From: Arthrobacter echini
GTDB lineage: Bacteria; Actinomycetota; Actinomycetes; Actinomycetales; Micrococcaceae
Reading direction: 5' to 3'
Assembly: GCF_004803505.1 (NCBI RefSeq)
Contig: NZ_SSWH01000003.1
Coordinates: forward strand, 248,001-312,000
DNA length: 64,000 bases
Positions 25,864-34,975 of the stretch are shown in pieces; position 1 is the stretch's first letter, and every line of letters starts with the position of its first letter. The notes beneath the pieces are model-generated. The model was not told where the DNA came from and did no database searches. It saw only the letters and a program-made list of their open reading frames with translations. The translations under genes and the position numbers were made by a program.

Positions 25864-26130
25864 GGTTCTCTCCTTCAAAGGGTCCTGCTCACCACAACGC
25901 CGCTGCGCCTCTCTTCATTCCGGATTCCGTGGGCCCACACCCCCGCCTGTGCTGCCCGCCAACCGGAGGACGGGGACGGGTGGACACGGACTACGATCGA
26001 TGAGGAGCAACCAGATCCAGCAGATGCCCGTCGGATTCCCGCCGCACCGTCGGGACTCATCGTCGGAACTCAGGGACGATCGGCACCGAAGCACCTGGAC
26101 GAACCATCCGGCTACGAGGAGACAGATTTC

Positions 26131-27681
26131 GTGATCACAACGACCGAACTACACCTGAGCGCTTCCGCCAAGGACCTCAGGACGATTCCGAGCGACGCGC
26201 TCGTGGTCGCCGTCGCGAAGGGGGCGGACGGGCCGGTCCTGCTCGAGAGCCCCCTGCCGGCCAAGGCGGCCCGAGCCCTCGGCGATTCCCTCGAGGTGCT
26301 CGGCATCACCGGCGCGGCCGACGAGGTACGCCGGCTCCCCGGGCTGCCCGAGACCGGTGCTGACTCCCTCGTCCTCACCGGCGTGGGCCCGCTCGAGGAC
26401 GGACAGCGGCCGGATGCGGAGACACTCCGCCGTGCAGCCGGTGCCGCGGTCCGTCAGCTCGCCGGTCTCGACACCGTCGTGATCGCCCTGCCCGCGGATA
26501 CCGTGGACGCGGCCATCGCCCTGGCGGAGGGTGCAGCGCTCGGTGCCTACAGTTACGACGGTCACAAGTCGGGCATCGCCGCGGACGGCTCGGTCCCCAC
26601 CAGGAAGGACCGGAGTGCGGTGAAGAACGTCGTCGTCCACACCGACGCCGACGGGTCGATTCTTGCTCCTGCTCTCAGGCGCGCCACGGTCCTGGGCAAG
26701 AACGTCAACACGACGCGCTCGCTCGTGAACCAGCCACCGAGCCACCTCTATCCCGAGACCTTCGCGCAGGCCGCGAAGGACCTGACGCGCTCCCTGCCCG
26801 TCAAGGTCACCGTGATGGACGAGAAGCGGCTCGAGCGCGACGGCTACGGTGGCATCCTCGGGGTGGGGAAGGGTTCCTCGCGGCCGCCGCGCATGGTGAA
26901 GGTGGAGTACTCCCCCGCGAAGTCCGCGGTGCATCTCGCTCTCGTCGGCAAGGGCATCACCTTCGACTCCGGCGGACTCTCGCTCAAGCCCGCCGCCGGC
27001 ATGCAGACCATGAAGCTGGACATGGCCGGGGCTGCCGTGGTGCTGAGCACGCTCCTCGCCGTCGCCGAGCTGGGTCTGCCCGCGAGGATCACCGCGTGGC
27101 TGTGCCTCGCCGAGAACATGCCCTCGGGATCCGCGCAGCGGCCCGAGGACGTCATGTCGATCTACGGCGGCCGCACGGTCGAGGTCCTCAACACCGACGC
27201 CGAGGGCCGCCTGGTCCTGGCCGACGGGCTGGCCGCGGCCAGCGAGGAGGCACCGGATGCGATCATCGACATCGCCACGCTCACCGGCGCGCAGCTGATC
27301 GCGCTCGGCACCCGGGTCTCCGGTGTGATGGGCGACGACGGCGTACGCGACGCCGTCAAGGCCGCCGCCGACCGCGCGGGCGAGCAGTTCTGGCCCATGC
27401 CCCTGCCCGAGGAACTGCGGCCGAGCCTCGACTCGCAGGTGGCCGACATCGCGAACATCGGAGAGCGCAACGGGGGCATGATGACCGCCGCCGTGTTCCT
27501 GCGCGAATTCGTCGGCCAGGTCGACGGCGAGAAGATCCCCTGGGCGCACCTGGACATCGCCGGCCCGGCCTTCAACGAGGGATCGCCCTACGGCTACACG
27601 CCCAAGGCCGGCACCGGCGTGGGCGTGCGCACGCTCCTCGCCTACGTCGAGGACGTCCTCGCACGCACCGAGCGGGACTGA
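26131..27681 (+). CDS. pepA: Leucyl aminopeptidase (M17)
   Basis: A cytosolic dinuclear-metal aminopeptidase, 516 residues. The N-terminal domain (~1-170) is variable. The catalytic domain contains VGKGITFDSGGLSLK (metal-binding lysine and aspartate), KLDMAGAA and the family signature NTDAEGRLVLADGL, followed by IDIATLTGAQ. Starts at the GTG at 26131 with GAGGAG nine bases upstream. The 267-base gap before it contains a TACGAT that could be its -10, and no other feature I can support. It lies head-to-head with PAC2, an order often seen in Actinobacteria. Confidence 0.92.
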   Translation: MITTTELHLSASAKDLRTIPSDALVVAVAKGADGPVLLESPLPAKAARALGDSLEVLGITGAADEVRRLPGLPETGADSLVLTGVGPLEDGQRPDAETLRRAAGAAVRQLAGLDTVVIALPADTVDAAIALAEGAALGAYSYDGHKSGIAADGSVPTRKDRSAVKNVVVHTDADGSILAPALRRATVLGKNVNTTRSLVNQPPSHLYPETFAQAAKDLTRSLPVKVTVMDEKRLERDGYGGILGVGKGSSRPPRMVKVEYSPAKSAVHLALVGKGITFDSGGLSLKPAAGMQTMKLDMAGAAVVLSTLLAVAELGLPARITAWLCLAENMPSGSAQRPEDVMSIYGGRTVEVLNTDAEGRLVLADGLAAASEEAPDAIIDIATLTGAQLIALGTRVSGVMGDDGVRDAVKAAADRAGEQFWPMPLPEELRPSLDSQVADIANIGERNGGMMTAAVFLREFVGQVDGEKIPWAHLDIAGPAFNEGSPYGYTPKAGTGVGVRTLLAYVEDVLARTERD

Positions 27682-27761
27682 CCCGTCCGGGACGGCGTCG
27701 CCCTCGGGTGGATGCGGGATAGTTCTGGGGATAGGCTGAAAAGGAGTCTTTCCCCAGAGCT

Positions 27762-27791
27762 GCGACCGCGCCGCGACCGCGCCGCGACCGC
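27762..27791. repeat. 11-bp tandem repeat upstream of lpdA
   Basis: GCGACCGCGCC at 27762-27772 and 27773-27783, with a partial third copy to 27791, in the leader between a TAGGCT (27733-27738, possible -10) and the lpdA start. Confidence 0.8.
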
Positions 27792-27855
27792 ACCGACCAT
27801 CGATTCATCAACCGACGCGCGAGACGCGTCAACAGAACACGCGAGGAGCGTCCAA

Positions 27856-29238
27856 GTGGCCGAATCGGCAACCGGAACAGAATTCGACATCCTGGTACTC
27901 GGTGGAGGCAGCGCGGGGTACGCGGCAGCACTCCGGGCAGTGCAACTGGGCTTGAGCGTGGGGCTCATCGACAAGGGCAAGATCGGCGGCACCTGCCTGC
28001 ACAACGGCTGCATCCCCACCAAGGCTCTGCTCCACACCGCGGAGATCGCCGACGGCTCACGAGAGTCGGAGAAGTACGGCGTGAAGGCGACCTTCGACTC
28101 GATCGACATGGCTGCGGTGAACAAGTACAAGGACGGTGTGATCGCCGGCAAGTACCGCGGCCTGCTCGGCCTCATCAAGTCCAGGGGCATCACGACCATC
28201 GAGGGTTCGGGCAGGCTCGCGTCGCAGAGCACCGTGGACGTGGACGGCACCGTCTACACGGGCAAGCACATCATCCTCGCCACCGGGTCCTACTCGCGCA
28301 GCCTTCCGGGTCTCGAGATCGGCGGGAAGGTGATGACCTCCGACCAGGCCCTGACCATGGACTACGTCCCCAAGACGGCGATCATCCTCGGCGGGGGTGT
28401 CATCGGCTGCGAGTTCGCATCGGTCTGGAAGTCCTTCGGCGTCGACGTCACCATCATCGAGGCGCTGCCCTCCCTCGTGCCCAACGAGGACGCGACGATC
28501 GTCAAGGCGTTCGAGCGCGCCTTCAAGAAGCGCGGCATCGCGTTCAACACGGGCACGCGCTTCACCTCCGTCGAGCAGAACGACGACGGCGTCGTGGTCA
28601 CCCTCGAGGACGGCAAGACGTTCGAGGCGGACATCATGCTGGTCGCCGTGGGACGCGGACCCGTCACCTCGGACCTCGGGTACGAGGAGGCCGGGCTCAC
28701 CATGGACCGCGGGTACGTCATCACCGACGAGCGCCTGCACACCGGTGTGGGCAACATCTACGCCGTGGGCGACATCGTCCCGGGACTCCAGCTCGCACAT
28801 CGCGGCTTCCAGCAGGGCATCTTCGTGGCCGAGGAGATCGGCGGGCTCAAGCCGATCGTGGTGCAGGACATCAACATCCCGAAGGTCACCTACAGCGACC
28901 CGGAGATCGCCTCGGTCGGCTACACCGAGAAGGCTGCCAGGGAGAAGTTCGGCGACGATCGCGTGGAGACACAGGAGTACAACCTCGCCGGCAACGGCAG
29001 GAGCACCATCATCGGCACGGGTGGTCTCGTCAAACTCGTGCGCGAGAAGGACGGACCCATCATCGGTATGCACATGCTGGGCAGCCGCATGGGCGAGCAG
29101 ATCGGTGAAGCGCAGCTGATCGTGAACTGGGAGGCGTACCCCGAGGACGTCGCCCCACTCGTCCACGCACACCCCACGCAGAACGAGGCCCTCGGCGAGG
29201 CCCACCTGGCACTCGCGGGCAAGCCGCTGCACAGCTGA
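27856..29238 (+). CDS. lpdA: Dihydrolipoyl dehydrogenase (E3)
   Basis: FAD enzyme that re-oxidises the dihydrolipoyl groups of 2-oxo-acid dehydrogenase complexes, producing NADH. 460 residues. FAD-binding GGGSAG at residues 16-21; redox-active disulphide GGTCLHNGCIPTK (Cys47, Cys52); NAD-binding GGGVIGCEFA; the C-terminal His-Glu dyad in HAHPTQNEALGEA. The start is the GTG at 27856, with AGGAG seven bases upstream; an ATG upstream (27712) would run through the tandem repeat and is rejected. It is followed by sucB, and LipB/LipA are encoded 5 kb downstream, so lipoate attachment and use are grouped. Confidence 0.95.
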   Translation: MAESATGTEFDILVLGGGSAGYAAALRAVQLGLSVGLIDKGKIGGTCLHNGCIPTKALLHTAEIADGSRESEKYGVKATFDSIDMAAVNKYKDGVIAGKYRGLLGLIKSRGITTIEGSGRLASQSTVDVDGTVYTGKHIILATGSYSRSLPGLEIGGKVMTSDQALTMDYVPKTAIILGGGVIGCEFASVWKSFGVDVTIIEALPSLVPNEDATIVKAFERAFKKRGIAFNTGTRFTSVEQNDDGVVVTLEDGKTFEADIMLVAVGRGPVTSDLGYEEAGLTMDRGYVITDERLHTGVGNIYAVGDIVPGLQLAHRGFQQGIFVAEEIGGLKPIVVQDINIPKVTYSDPEIASVGYTEKAAREKFGDDRVETQEYNLAGNGRSTIIGTGGLVKLVREKDGPIIGMHMLGSRMGEQIGEAQLIVNWEAYPEDVAPLVHAHPTQNEALGEAHLALAGKPLHS

Positions 29239-29388
29239 TCCCAGGACAGAGCGCCCCACCGGGCCCGGTCCATGCCGCGACGTCGTGGACTAAGCTCGGA
29301 ACCAGAAAATGCCGAGCACGTCCGGCTGGACCGGCCCATCGCCGTCAAGCCGCCAGGAACGATCTACTTCAGGAGGAACGGGCACATT

Positions 29389-31239
29389 ATGAGTGAATCC
29401 GTGAACTTGCCCGCTCTCGGTGAAAGCGTCACCGAAGGCACCGTCACCCGCTGGCTCAAGGAGGTCGGCGACCGCGTCGAGGTCGACGAGCCACTCCTCG
29501 AAGTCTCCACCGACAAGGTGGACACCGAGATCCCCTCCCCGATCGCCGGGGTGATCGAGGAGATCCTGGTGGCCGAGGACGAGACCGCAGAGGTCGGAGC
29601 GCCCCTGGTCCGCATCGGCGACGGCTCCGATGCTGCGGGCGGGGACCCGGACGAGGCCCCGGCAGCCGCCGAGCCCGAGGAACAGGCAGCACCTGCGGAA
29701 CCGGAGGAGCAGGCAGCACCCTCCGAGCCCGAGGAGTCCGCGGCGCCGGAGAGCTCCAGCCAGGACGACGCTCCTGCCGAAGATCCGGGCGAGGGCACCG
29801 AGGTCACACTCCCGGCACTCGGCGAGAGCGTCACCGAGGGCACCGTCACCCGGTGGCTCAAGGCCATCGGCGACGACGTCGAGGTGGACGAGCCGCTGCT
29901 CGAGGTCTCCACCGACAAGGTGGACACCGAGATCCCCTCGCCCGTCGGCGGGACACTGCAGGAGATCCGCGTCGACGAGGACGAGACGGCGGAGGTGGGT
30001 GCCGTCCTGGCGGTGATCGGAAGCGGCGCCGCCGCTCCGAAGAAGGTCGAGGCCGCGTCCGGCGAACCGGTCACGGCCGCTCCCGGCGAGGATCGACCCG
30101 ACGTCCCCGCTGACCGGATCGGGGGCGATCGCACGACCTCCGAACCGGAAGAGGAAGCGGGCACGACCTCCGCGGAGGAGGCGACGAGCGATTCGTCGTC
30201 GGACGCTGCGGGATCCGGCACAGACGTCTCCGCCGCGCCGGCGGAGACGAAGCCGGCCGGGCAGGCGTCGTCCTCGGACGACTCCTCCGGGCAGAGCACC
30301 TACGTGACGCCCCTGGTCCGTCGCCTGGCGAACCAGAGCGGTGTCGACCTCTCCACCGTCAAGGGCACCGGCGTCGGCGGGCGGATCCGCAAGCAGGACG
30401 TCGTCGAGGCCGCCGACGCGCAGAAGGCCCAGCAGGATGCCCCGAGCGCCGCTCCATCGGCTGCCGCTCCGGCTCCCACCGGAAAGCCGGCGGCTCCGGT
30501 CGTGGAGCCCTCGACGCTGCGCGGCACCGTCGAGAAGGCTCCGAGGATCCGGCAGACGATCGCCAAGCGGATGCGGGAGTCGCTCGAGGTGTCGGCTCAG
30601 CTGACGCAGGTGATCGAGGTCGACATGACCCGGATCGCGAAGCTGCGCACAGCTGCGAAGGATGCCTTCCTCACCCAGAACGGGGCCAAGCTCACCTTTT
30701 TGCCCTTCCTCTCGAAGGCCGTCACCGAGGCGCTCAAACAGCACCCCAAGCTGAACGCCTCGTTCGACGAGGAGAAGAAGGAGATCACGTACCACGAGGC
30801 CGAGCACCTGGCCATCGCCGTGGATACCGACAGGGGCCTGCTGGTCCCGGTCATCCGTGACGCCGGTGATCTCAATCTCGGTGGGCTCGCGAAGAAGATC
30901 GCCGACATCGGCTCCCGTACGCGCAACGGCCAGATCGGTCCGGACGAGCTCTCCGGCGGAACCTTCACGATCACGAACATCGGCTCGGCCGGTGCCCTGT
31001 TCGACACGCCGATCATCAACCAGCCGCAGGTTGGCATCCTCGGCACCGGGATCATCGTGAAGCGGCCCGTGGTCATCACAGGGCCCGACGGCGACGACAC
31101 CATCGCCATCCGGTCGATGATGTACCTGAGCCTGACGTACGATCACAGGCTCGTGGACGGTGCGGATGCCGGTCGGTTCCTGCAGACCCTGAAGGCACGG
31201 CTCGAGGGCGGCGCGTTCGAGGCGGACCTCGGTCAGTAG
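29389..31239 (+). CDS. sucB: 2-oxoglutarate dehydrogenase E2, dihydrolipoyl acyltransferase
   Basis: Core acyltransferase of a 2-oxo-acid dehydrogenase complex, 616 residues. Two lipoyl domains carry the lipoylated lysine in [11 protein letters not shown] (Lys43 and Lys177); over 65 aligned residues they differ at ten positions. Acidic Ala/Pro/Glu-rich linkers separate them. An E3/E1-binding domain follows ([18 protein letters not shown] ... [13 protein letters not shown]), then the catalytic domain with DHRLVDG (His586, Asp590). AGGAGG lies 12 bases before the ATG at 29389. SucB naming is customary; in this group the protein may serve the pyruvate complex as well. Confidence 0.92.
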   Translation: MSESVNLPALGESVTEGTVTRWLKEVGDRVEVDEPLLEVSTDKVDTEIPSPIAGVIEEILVAEDETAEVGAPLVRIGDGSDAAGGDPDEAPAAAEPEEQAAPAEPEEQAAPSEPEESAAPESSSQDDAPAEDPGEGTEVTLPALGESVTEGTVTRWLKAIGDDVEVDEPLLEVSTDKVDTEIPSPVGGTLQEIRVDEDETAEVGAVLAVIGSGAAAPKKVEAASGEPVTAAPGEDRPDVPADRIGGDRTTSEPEEEAGTTSAEEATSDSSSDAAGSGTDVSAAPAETKPAGQASSSDDSSGQSTYVTPLVRRLANQSGVDLSTVKGTGVGGRIRKQDVVEAADAQKAQQDAPSAAPSAAAPAPTGKPAAPVVEPSTLRGTVEKAPRIRQTIAKRMRESLEVSAQLTQVIEVDMTRIAKLRTAAKDAFLTQNGAKLTFLPFLSKAVTEALKQHPKLNASFDEEKKEITYHEAEHLAIAVDTDRGLLVPVIRDAGDLNLGGLAKKIADIGSRTRNGQIGPDELSGGTFTITNIGSAGALFDTPIINQPQVGILGTGIIVKRPVVITGPDGDDTIAIRSMMYLSLTYDHRLVDGADAGRFLQTLKARLEGGAFEADLGQ

Positions 31240-31310
31240 GCACCAGGCAGTAGCCGACGATCGGTGGGGCACGGTACCGATCGGGCGGTGAGTAGTGGTT
31301 CGATGGAGGC

Positions 31311-32207
31311 ATGCGTATTCTCCTCGCCGGCGCGTCCGGCACCATCGGAACAGCTCTGACCCGCGAACTCGAGAAGAATCACGACGTCGTCCGGCTCGTC
31401 CGTCGGCCGCCCAAGGGACCATCGCAGATACGCTGGGATCCGGCGGCGGGCCGGCTGGACGTATCGGCGGTCGAGTGGGCGGACGCCGTCATCAATCTCT
31501 CCGGTGCCGGTATCGCCGGAGGACTCTGGACCCGCGCCTACAAGGAGACGCTCTACTCGTCGCGCATCATGCCGACCAGGACCCTGGTCACGGCGATGCG
31601 GGCTGCCGAGAACCCTCCCGAGGTGTTCATCAGCCAGTCGGCCTCGGGCTACTACGGGGACCGCGGGGACGAGGTGCTGACCGAGGCAGCGGACTCCGGG
31701 GACACTTTGCTCGCGGACATCTGCCGTCGGTGGGAAGCCGAGGCACGGCAGGCTCCGGATGCCGTCCGGGTCGTCCTGACGCGCACGGGCATCGTCATGG
31801 CGAAGGGTGGCGGGGCGTTGCCCAATCTGCTGATCCCCATCCGCCTGTTCGCCGGTACCAGCCTCGGGTCGGGCCGGCAGTGGTGGCCATGGATCAGTCT
31901 GAACGACGAGATCCGGGCGCTCGAGTTCCTGCTCACCGCTCCCGTGAGCGGACCGGTGAATCTCAGCGCACCGTCACCGGCACCGCTGGACACCGTCGCA
32001 CTGCAACTCGGCAGGGCCTTCAAGCGACCCGTCTGGTTCCGCGTACCCGGCGTCGTTCTCACCACCGTCGTAGGACAGCTCGCGTACGAGCTCCTGCTGG
32101 TCAGTGCGCGCATGGAGCCGAAGGTGCTCACGGACGCCGGCTTCGCCTTCGACGAACCCACTCCTGAAGCGCTCGCGCAGTGGGTACGCCGGATCATGAC
32201 CTCCTAG
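31311..32207 (+). CDS. TIGR01777 family epimerase-like protein
   Basis: A 298-residue extended short-chain dehydrogenase-like protein. Rossmann motif GASGTIGTAL at residues 7-16; the active-site-like YYGDRGDE (SQSASGYYGD) and the DUF1731 C-terminal domain (ALLVSARMEPKVLTDAGFAF-type ending) identify the TIGR01777/SDR39U1 group, whose reaction is unknown. It follows sucB, as in many Actinobacteria, which hints at a link to lipoate or central metabolism. GGAGG is one base before the ATG, so spacing is tight. Its stop codon lies inside a 14-bp tandem repeat. Confidence 0.87.
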   Translation: MRILLAGASGTIGTALTRELEKNHDVVRLVRRPPKGPSQIRWDPAAGRLDVSAVEWADAVINLSGAGIAGGLWTRAYKETLYSSRIMPTRTLVTAMRAAENPPEVFISQSASGYYGDRGDEVLTEAADSGDTLLADICRRWEAEARQAPDAVRVVLTRTGIVMAKGGGALPNLLIPIRLFAGTSLGSGRQWWPWISLNDEIRALEFLLTAPVSGPVNLSAPSPAPLDTVALQLGRAFKRPVWFRVPGVVLTTVVGQLAYELLLVSARMEPKVLTDAGFAFDEPTPEALAQWVRRIMTS

Positions 32208-32230
32208 CTGTATCGCCCTAGCTGTATCGA
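32203..32230. repeat. 14-bp tandem duplication over a stop codon
   Basis: CCTAGCTGTATCGC (32203-32216) is followed by CCTAGCTGTATCGA (32217-32230), identical at 13 of 14 positions. The TAG of the epimerase gene lies in the first copy, and its duplicate gives a second TAG downstream. Confidence 0.85.
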
Positions 32231-32262
32231 CGCCACCGGATCGACCCGCGTGTACCGACCCG

Positions 32263-32279
32263 GCTGTGCCGTCCACAGC
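32263..32279. terminator. Weak hairpin between convergent epimerase and kinase genes
   Basis: GCTGTG-CCGTC-CACAGC, six-base-pair stem with a five-base loop. An outer GACCCGGC/GCCGGGTC pairing (32257-32264 with 32294-32301) could compete. Possible shared terminator; weak. Confidence 0.35.
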
Positions 32280-32299
32280 GGATCGATCCTGCGGCCGGG

Positions 32300-34111
32300 T
32301 CACTGCGGTGGGGACAGGACCGAGTGGATCCGCCACCCGGCACCGGAGTTCCACAGGACGAAGATCAGCTGCTGCTGTCCCTGGGCGATGGTGGGATCCG
32401 ATGCGGCACTCGGGACAGACGCGTTCGCGGACCTACCCGGGTCGACGGTTCGTACTGTGGTGTAGGAGGACAGCACAGCCGTGGCGCGAACCAGACGAAC
32501 CTGGGTGGCCGGAGCGGTAGCTGCAGCCGGAAGCTCACCGAGTGCAGGAACAAATTCCTGGTCCTCGTCGCTCAGCACTGCCGCGCCGTGGATCGTGATC
32601 GACAGACCGGCGAGCTTCCTGCCGGCCTCGGCGAGGGCTTCGACTGCCTCCGTGTCCGCCGACATGGCGGGAGAGCCTTCGACGTCGACGTCTGCGAGCA
32701 GAGCGGGATCGGCGGCTGCGAATGCTGCGGCGCGGGCTGCCACGAGCCTGCTGAGAGCTGTCAGCGGATCATTCTGCTCCTGAATCGCGTGCTCCGGTCC
32801 GGGCGTCCCCTGGTCCACGCCGTGATCGGCTCCGGCGTCCGTGGGAAGGGTTGCCGGGGCGCCGCGTCCTCCGATCGCCAGCGTGAGGCCCGCGATGAGC
32901 AGGAGCAGTGCGACACCCCCGCCCAGGAGCGCGGGAAGGCCACGTGAGAGACCTGGTCGTCGGCCCCGCTGCCTCCGGGCCGGGGAGGAGCCGCGTCTGA
33001 CCCTTCGACCGGCTGGGGCCTCTCCCGGCCGCTGCCGCGCGCGCCCCGGAGCCCGAGCAGGAGTCCGGCGGGCCCTGCTTCTCCCGGCCAGGCCCGGAAG
33101 TCCCGCAGCGGTTGGTGCGGGGTCGGGTCCAGCCCTGCGCGTGAGCAGTTCGGGGAGCACGCTGGCGTGGACGGCGGGCACCAGGTCCACCGGAATCGGT
33201 GTCGCGGCGCGCATCAGTGTACGGGCGAAATCGCCCGCGGAGGGCCGGCGGTCGCGATCCGAGCTGAGGCCGTCCTCGATCAGCCGCATGAGCTGCACCG
33301 GGACCTCCGGGACCATCAGCGACAGCGGCGGCCGCTCGTCCGTGGGACCGGGTATCCGTCCCGTGAGCGCGAACCAGGCCACCGCCGAGAGGGCGAAGAC
33401 GTCCACACCCGGGTCGAAGGAACCGGGATGCGCCGGATCCAGGAACCCCGGCGTCCCCCCGGACGAAGGACGGTCACCGCCCAGGAGCCGGCCCGTACCG
33501 AAGTCGCCCAGCAATGGTCGGCCGTCGCTGGCGAAGAGGATGTTACCCGGCGTGACATCTCCGTGCAGAGCCCCCTGGTCATGCAGATATCCGAGCGCCT
33601 GCGCTATCGGCACCAGCGCCGTCACCACCTCTGCAACGGGAAGCGGACCACGACTCGTGAGGAGTCCGAGGAGGGAACCGCCGGGCGCGAAGTCCATCAG
33701 CATCCCCGGCCCCAGATCCGTCTCGACGATCCGGTGCACGCGGAGCAGATGATCATGGCTGAACCGGAGAAGGAGCCGTAGCTCGCGCCACATGACGGCT
33801 GAGGCGGCGGACCGGTCCGCCGAAGAGGCGCCGCCGACGTCGCCGAGGGTGCGCTCCGGCCTGTCCGGTGCCGTGGGACCGCCGGGGTACAGCGAGTCGG
33901 TCCTCGCGGCCCGCCGACCACGCCGCGTCGCACCGTCCTCCGACGGAACGCCGTGAACCGCGACGCCGTCCTCCCGTGGTACGCGCAGCACCTTCAGGGC
34001 GAACCGCTGCCCGTCCCGATCCTCCACCAGCCACACCGACGACGAGCCCCCCGCACCCAGCAGCCGCCCTACGCTCAGCCCGGCCGCGGTGGGCCGCTCG
34101 TCGTCGCTCAT
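32300..34111 (-). CDS. Membrane Ser/Thr protein kinase, atypical
   Basis: A 603-residue Hanks-type kinase with an intracellular kinase domain, a membrane segment (~residues 391-414) and an extracellular C-terminal domain that I do not recognise. ATP-binding glycine loop GAGGSSSVW (20-28); catalytic-lysine candidate Lys40 in FALKV; catalytic loop HGDVTPGN (183-190, with HGD in place of HRD, Asp185, Asn190); DFG at 203-205. Between Lys40 and the putative alpha-C Glu110 lie about 70 residues, far more than usual, mostly Arg/Pro/Gly-rich. HGD occurs in some active bacterial kinases, so I expect activity. TAGAAC six bases before the ATG suggests a leaderless mRNA. Confidence 0.8.
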   Translation of the reverse strand: MSDDERPTAAGLSVGRLLGAGGSSSVWLVEDRDGQRFALKVLRVPREDGVAVHGVPSEDGATRRGRRAARTDSLYPGGPTAPDRPERTLGDVGGASSADRSAASAVMWRELRLLLRFSHDHLLRVHRIVETDLGPGMLMDFAPGGSLLGLLTSRGPLPVAEVVTALVPIAQALGYLHDQGALHGDVTPGNILFASDGRPLLGDFGTGRLLGGDRPSSGGTPGFLDPAHPGSFDPGVDVFALSAVAWFALTGRIPGPTDERPPLSLMVPEVPVQLMRLIEDGLSSDRDRRPSAGDFARTLMRAATPIPVDLVPAVHASVLPELLTRRAGPDPAPTAAGLPGLAGRSRARRTPARAPGRARQRPGEAPAGRRVRRGSSPARRQRGRRPGLSRGLPALLGGGVALLLLIAGLTLAIGGRGAPATLPTDAGADHGVDQGTPGPEHAIQEQNDPLTALSRLVAARAAAFAAADPALLADVDVEGSPAMSADTEAVEALAEAGRKLAGLSITIHGAAVLSDEDQEFVPALGELPAAATAPATQVRLVRATAVLSSYTTVRTVDPGRSANASVPSAASDPTIAQGQQQLIFVLWNSGAGWRIHSVLSPPQ

Positions 34112-34117
34112 GCATCA

Positions 34118-34123
34118 GTTCTA
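34118..34123 (-). promoter_or_regulatory. -10-like box, leaderless promoter of kinase gene
   Basis: TAGAAC on the minus strand, six bases, then the ATG at 34111. The last base departs from TAnnnT, so this is weaker than the other boxes of this class. Confidence 0.4.
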
Positions 34124-34147
34124 GGTCACGAAGCAGCCCGTGGGACG

Positions 34148-34156
34148 TTATCCACA
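34148..34156 (+). promoter_or_regulatory. Perfect DnaA box between kinase and lipB
   Basis: TTATCCACA, an exact DnaA-box nonamer, in the 144-base gap between the divergent kinase and lipB genes and 37 bases upstream of the kinase start. Confidence 0.5.
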
Positions 34157-34243
34157 GCAGTCACCTCGCCTTTCTGGCGACCCTTCGGCTCACGGCACTC
34201 CAGCACAGCCGGAGTCTGGCTTCGCTCAGGCCGTCGACAGGAT

Positions 34244-34249
34244 TACCCT
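34244..34249 (+). promoter_or_regulatory. -10 box, leaderless promoter of lipB
   Basis: TACCCT followed by six bases (TGCCCT) and the ATG at 34256. No Shine-Dalgarno sequence. Same box and spacing as at the GNAT/CoA-ligase gene. Confidence 0.6.
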
Positions 34250-34255
34250 TGCCCT

Positions 34256-34975
34256 ATGACTCTCGTTCTCTCCCGTGTCGGTCTCGCTCCTGACTACGTC
34301 GAGTACACACAGGGCCTGGCGATGCAGGAGACGCTCCACGATGAAGTCCTCGCCCAGCGGGCACCGAGCACGGTCCTCCTTCTCGAACACACACCGGTCT
34401 ACACGGCCGGTCGACGGACGGAGGATCACGAGCGTCCCTTCGACGGCACCCCCGTGGTCCCGGTCGACCGCGGGGGCAAACTCACCTGGCACGGTCCGGG
34501 GCAACTGGTGGGGTACCCGATCCTCGCTCTGCGCGACCCGGCCCGCGTCGCGGAGTACGTCCATGTCCTCGAGGAGGTCCTCATCTCGACCCTGCGGCAC
34601 TTCGGCCTGGAGGGCACCAGGATCGAGGGCCGGTCCGGGGTCTGGATGCAGGCGACCCCCGACGCTCCGGACCGCAAGATCGCCGCGATCGGCATCAGGG
34701 TCAAGAACCGGGTGACCATGCACGGCTTCGCCCTGAACTGCAGCAACGACCTCGCGCCCTTCCGGCAGATCGTTCCCTGCGGCATCTCGGACGCCGGCGT
34801 CACCACCGTCTCGGCCGAGTGCGGGCGCACCATCACCCCCTCGGATGCCCTGCCCCTCATCGAGGCCGCGCTGCAAGCCCACGAGTCCGTACTGCTGGGC
34901 CCGGACGAGACCGCACAGCCCCGGCCACTCCCCCGTACCAACTCCGACACGACCTCAGAAGGAGCTCTCCTGTGA
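34256..34975 (+). CDS. lipB: Lipoyl(octanoyl) transferase
   Basis: Transfers octanoate from acyl carrier protein to the lipoyl domains of E2 and GcvH, the first step of lipoate assembly. 239 residues. The catalytic cysteine is Cys175 in VPCGISD and the essential lysine Lys141 in [27 protein letters not shown] (72-88) is the family signature. The C-terminal ~30 residues are a variable tail. Its stop overlaps the lipA start by four bases (GTGA). Transcription probably begins at the ATG (TACCCT box). Confidence 0.95.
   Translation: MTLVLSRVGLAPDYVEYTQGLAMQETLHDEVLAQRAPSTVLLLEHTPVYTAGRRTEDHERPFDGTPVVPVDRGGKLTWHGPGQLVGYPILALRDPARVAEYVHVLEEVLISTLRHFGLEGTRIEGRSGVWMQATPDAPDRKIAAIGIRVKNRVTMHGFALNCSNDLAPFRQIVPCGISDAGVTTVSAECGRTITPSDALPLIEAALQAHESVLLGPDETAQPRPLPRTNSDTTSEGALL

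Noticed and set aside
23350-26130. Long rightward open frame running into the aminopeptidase
   Set aside because: The part before 26131 is antisense to an MFS transporter and a PAC2 protein; the aminopeptidase has its own GTG with a good ribosome binding site.
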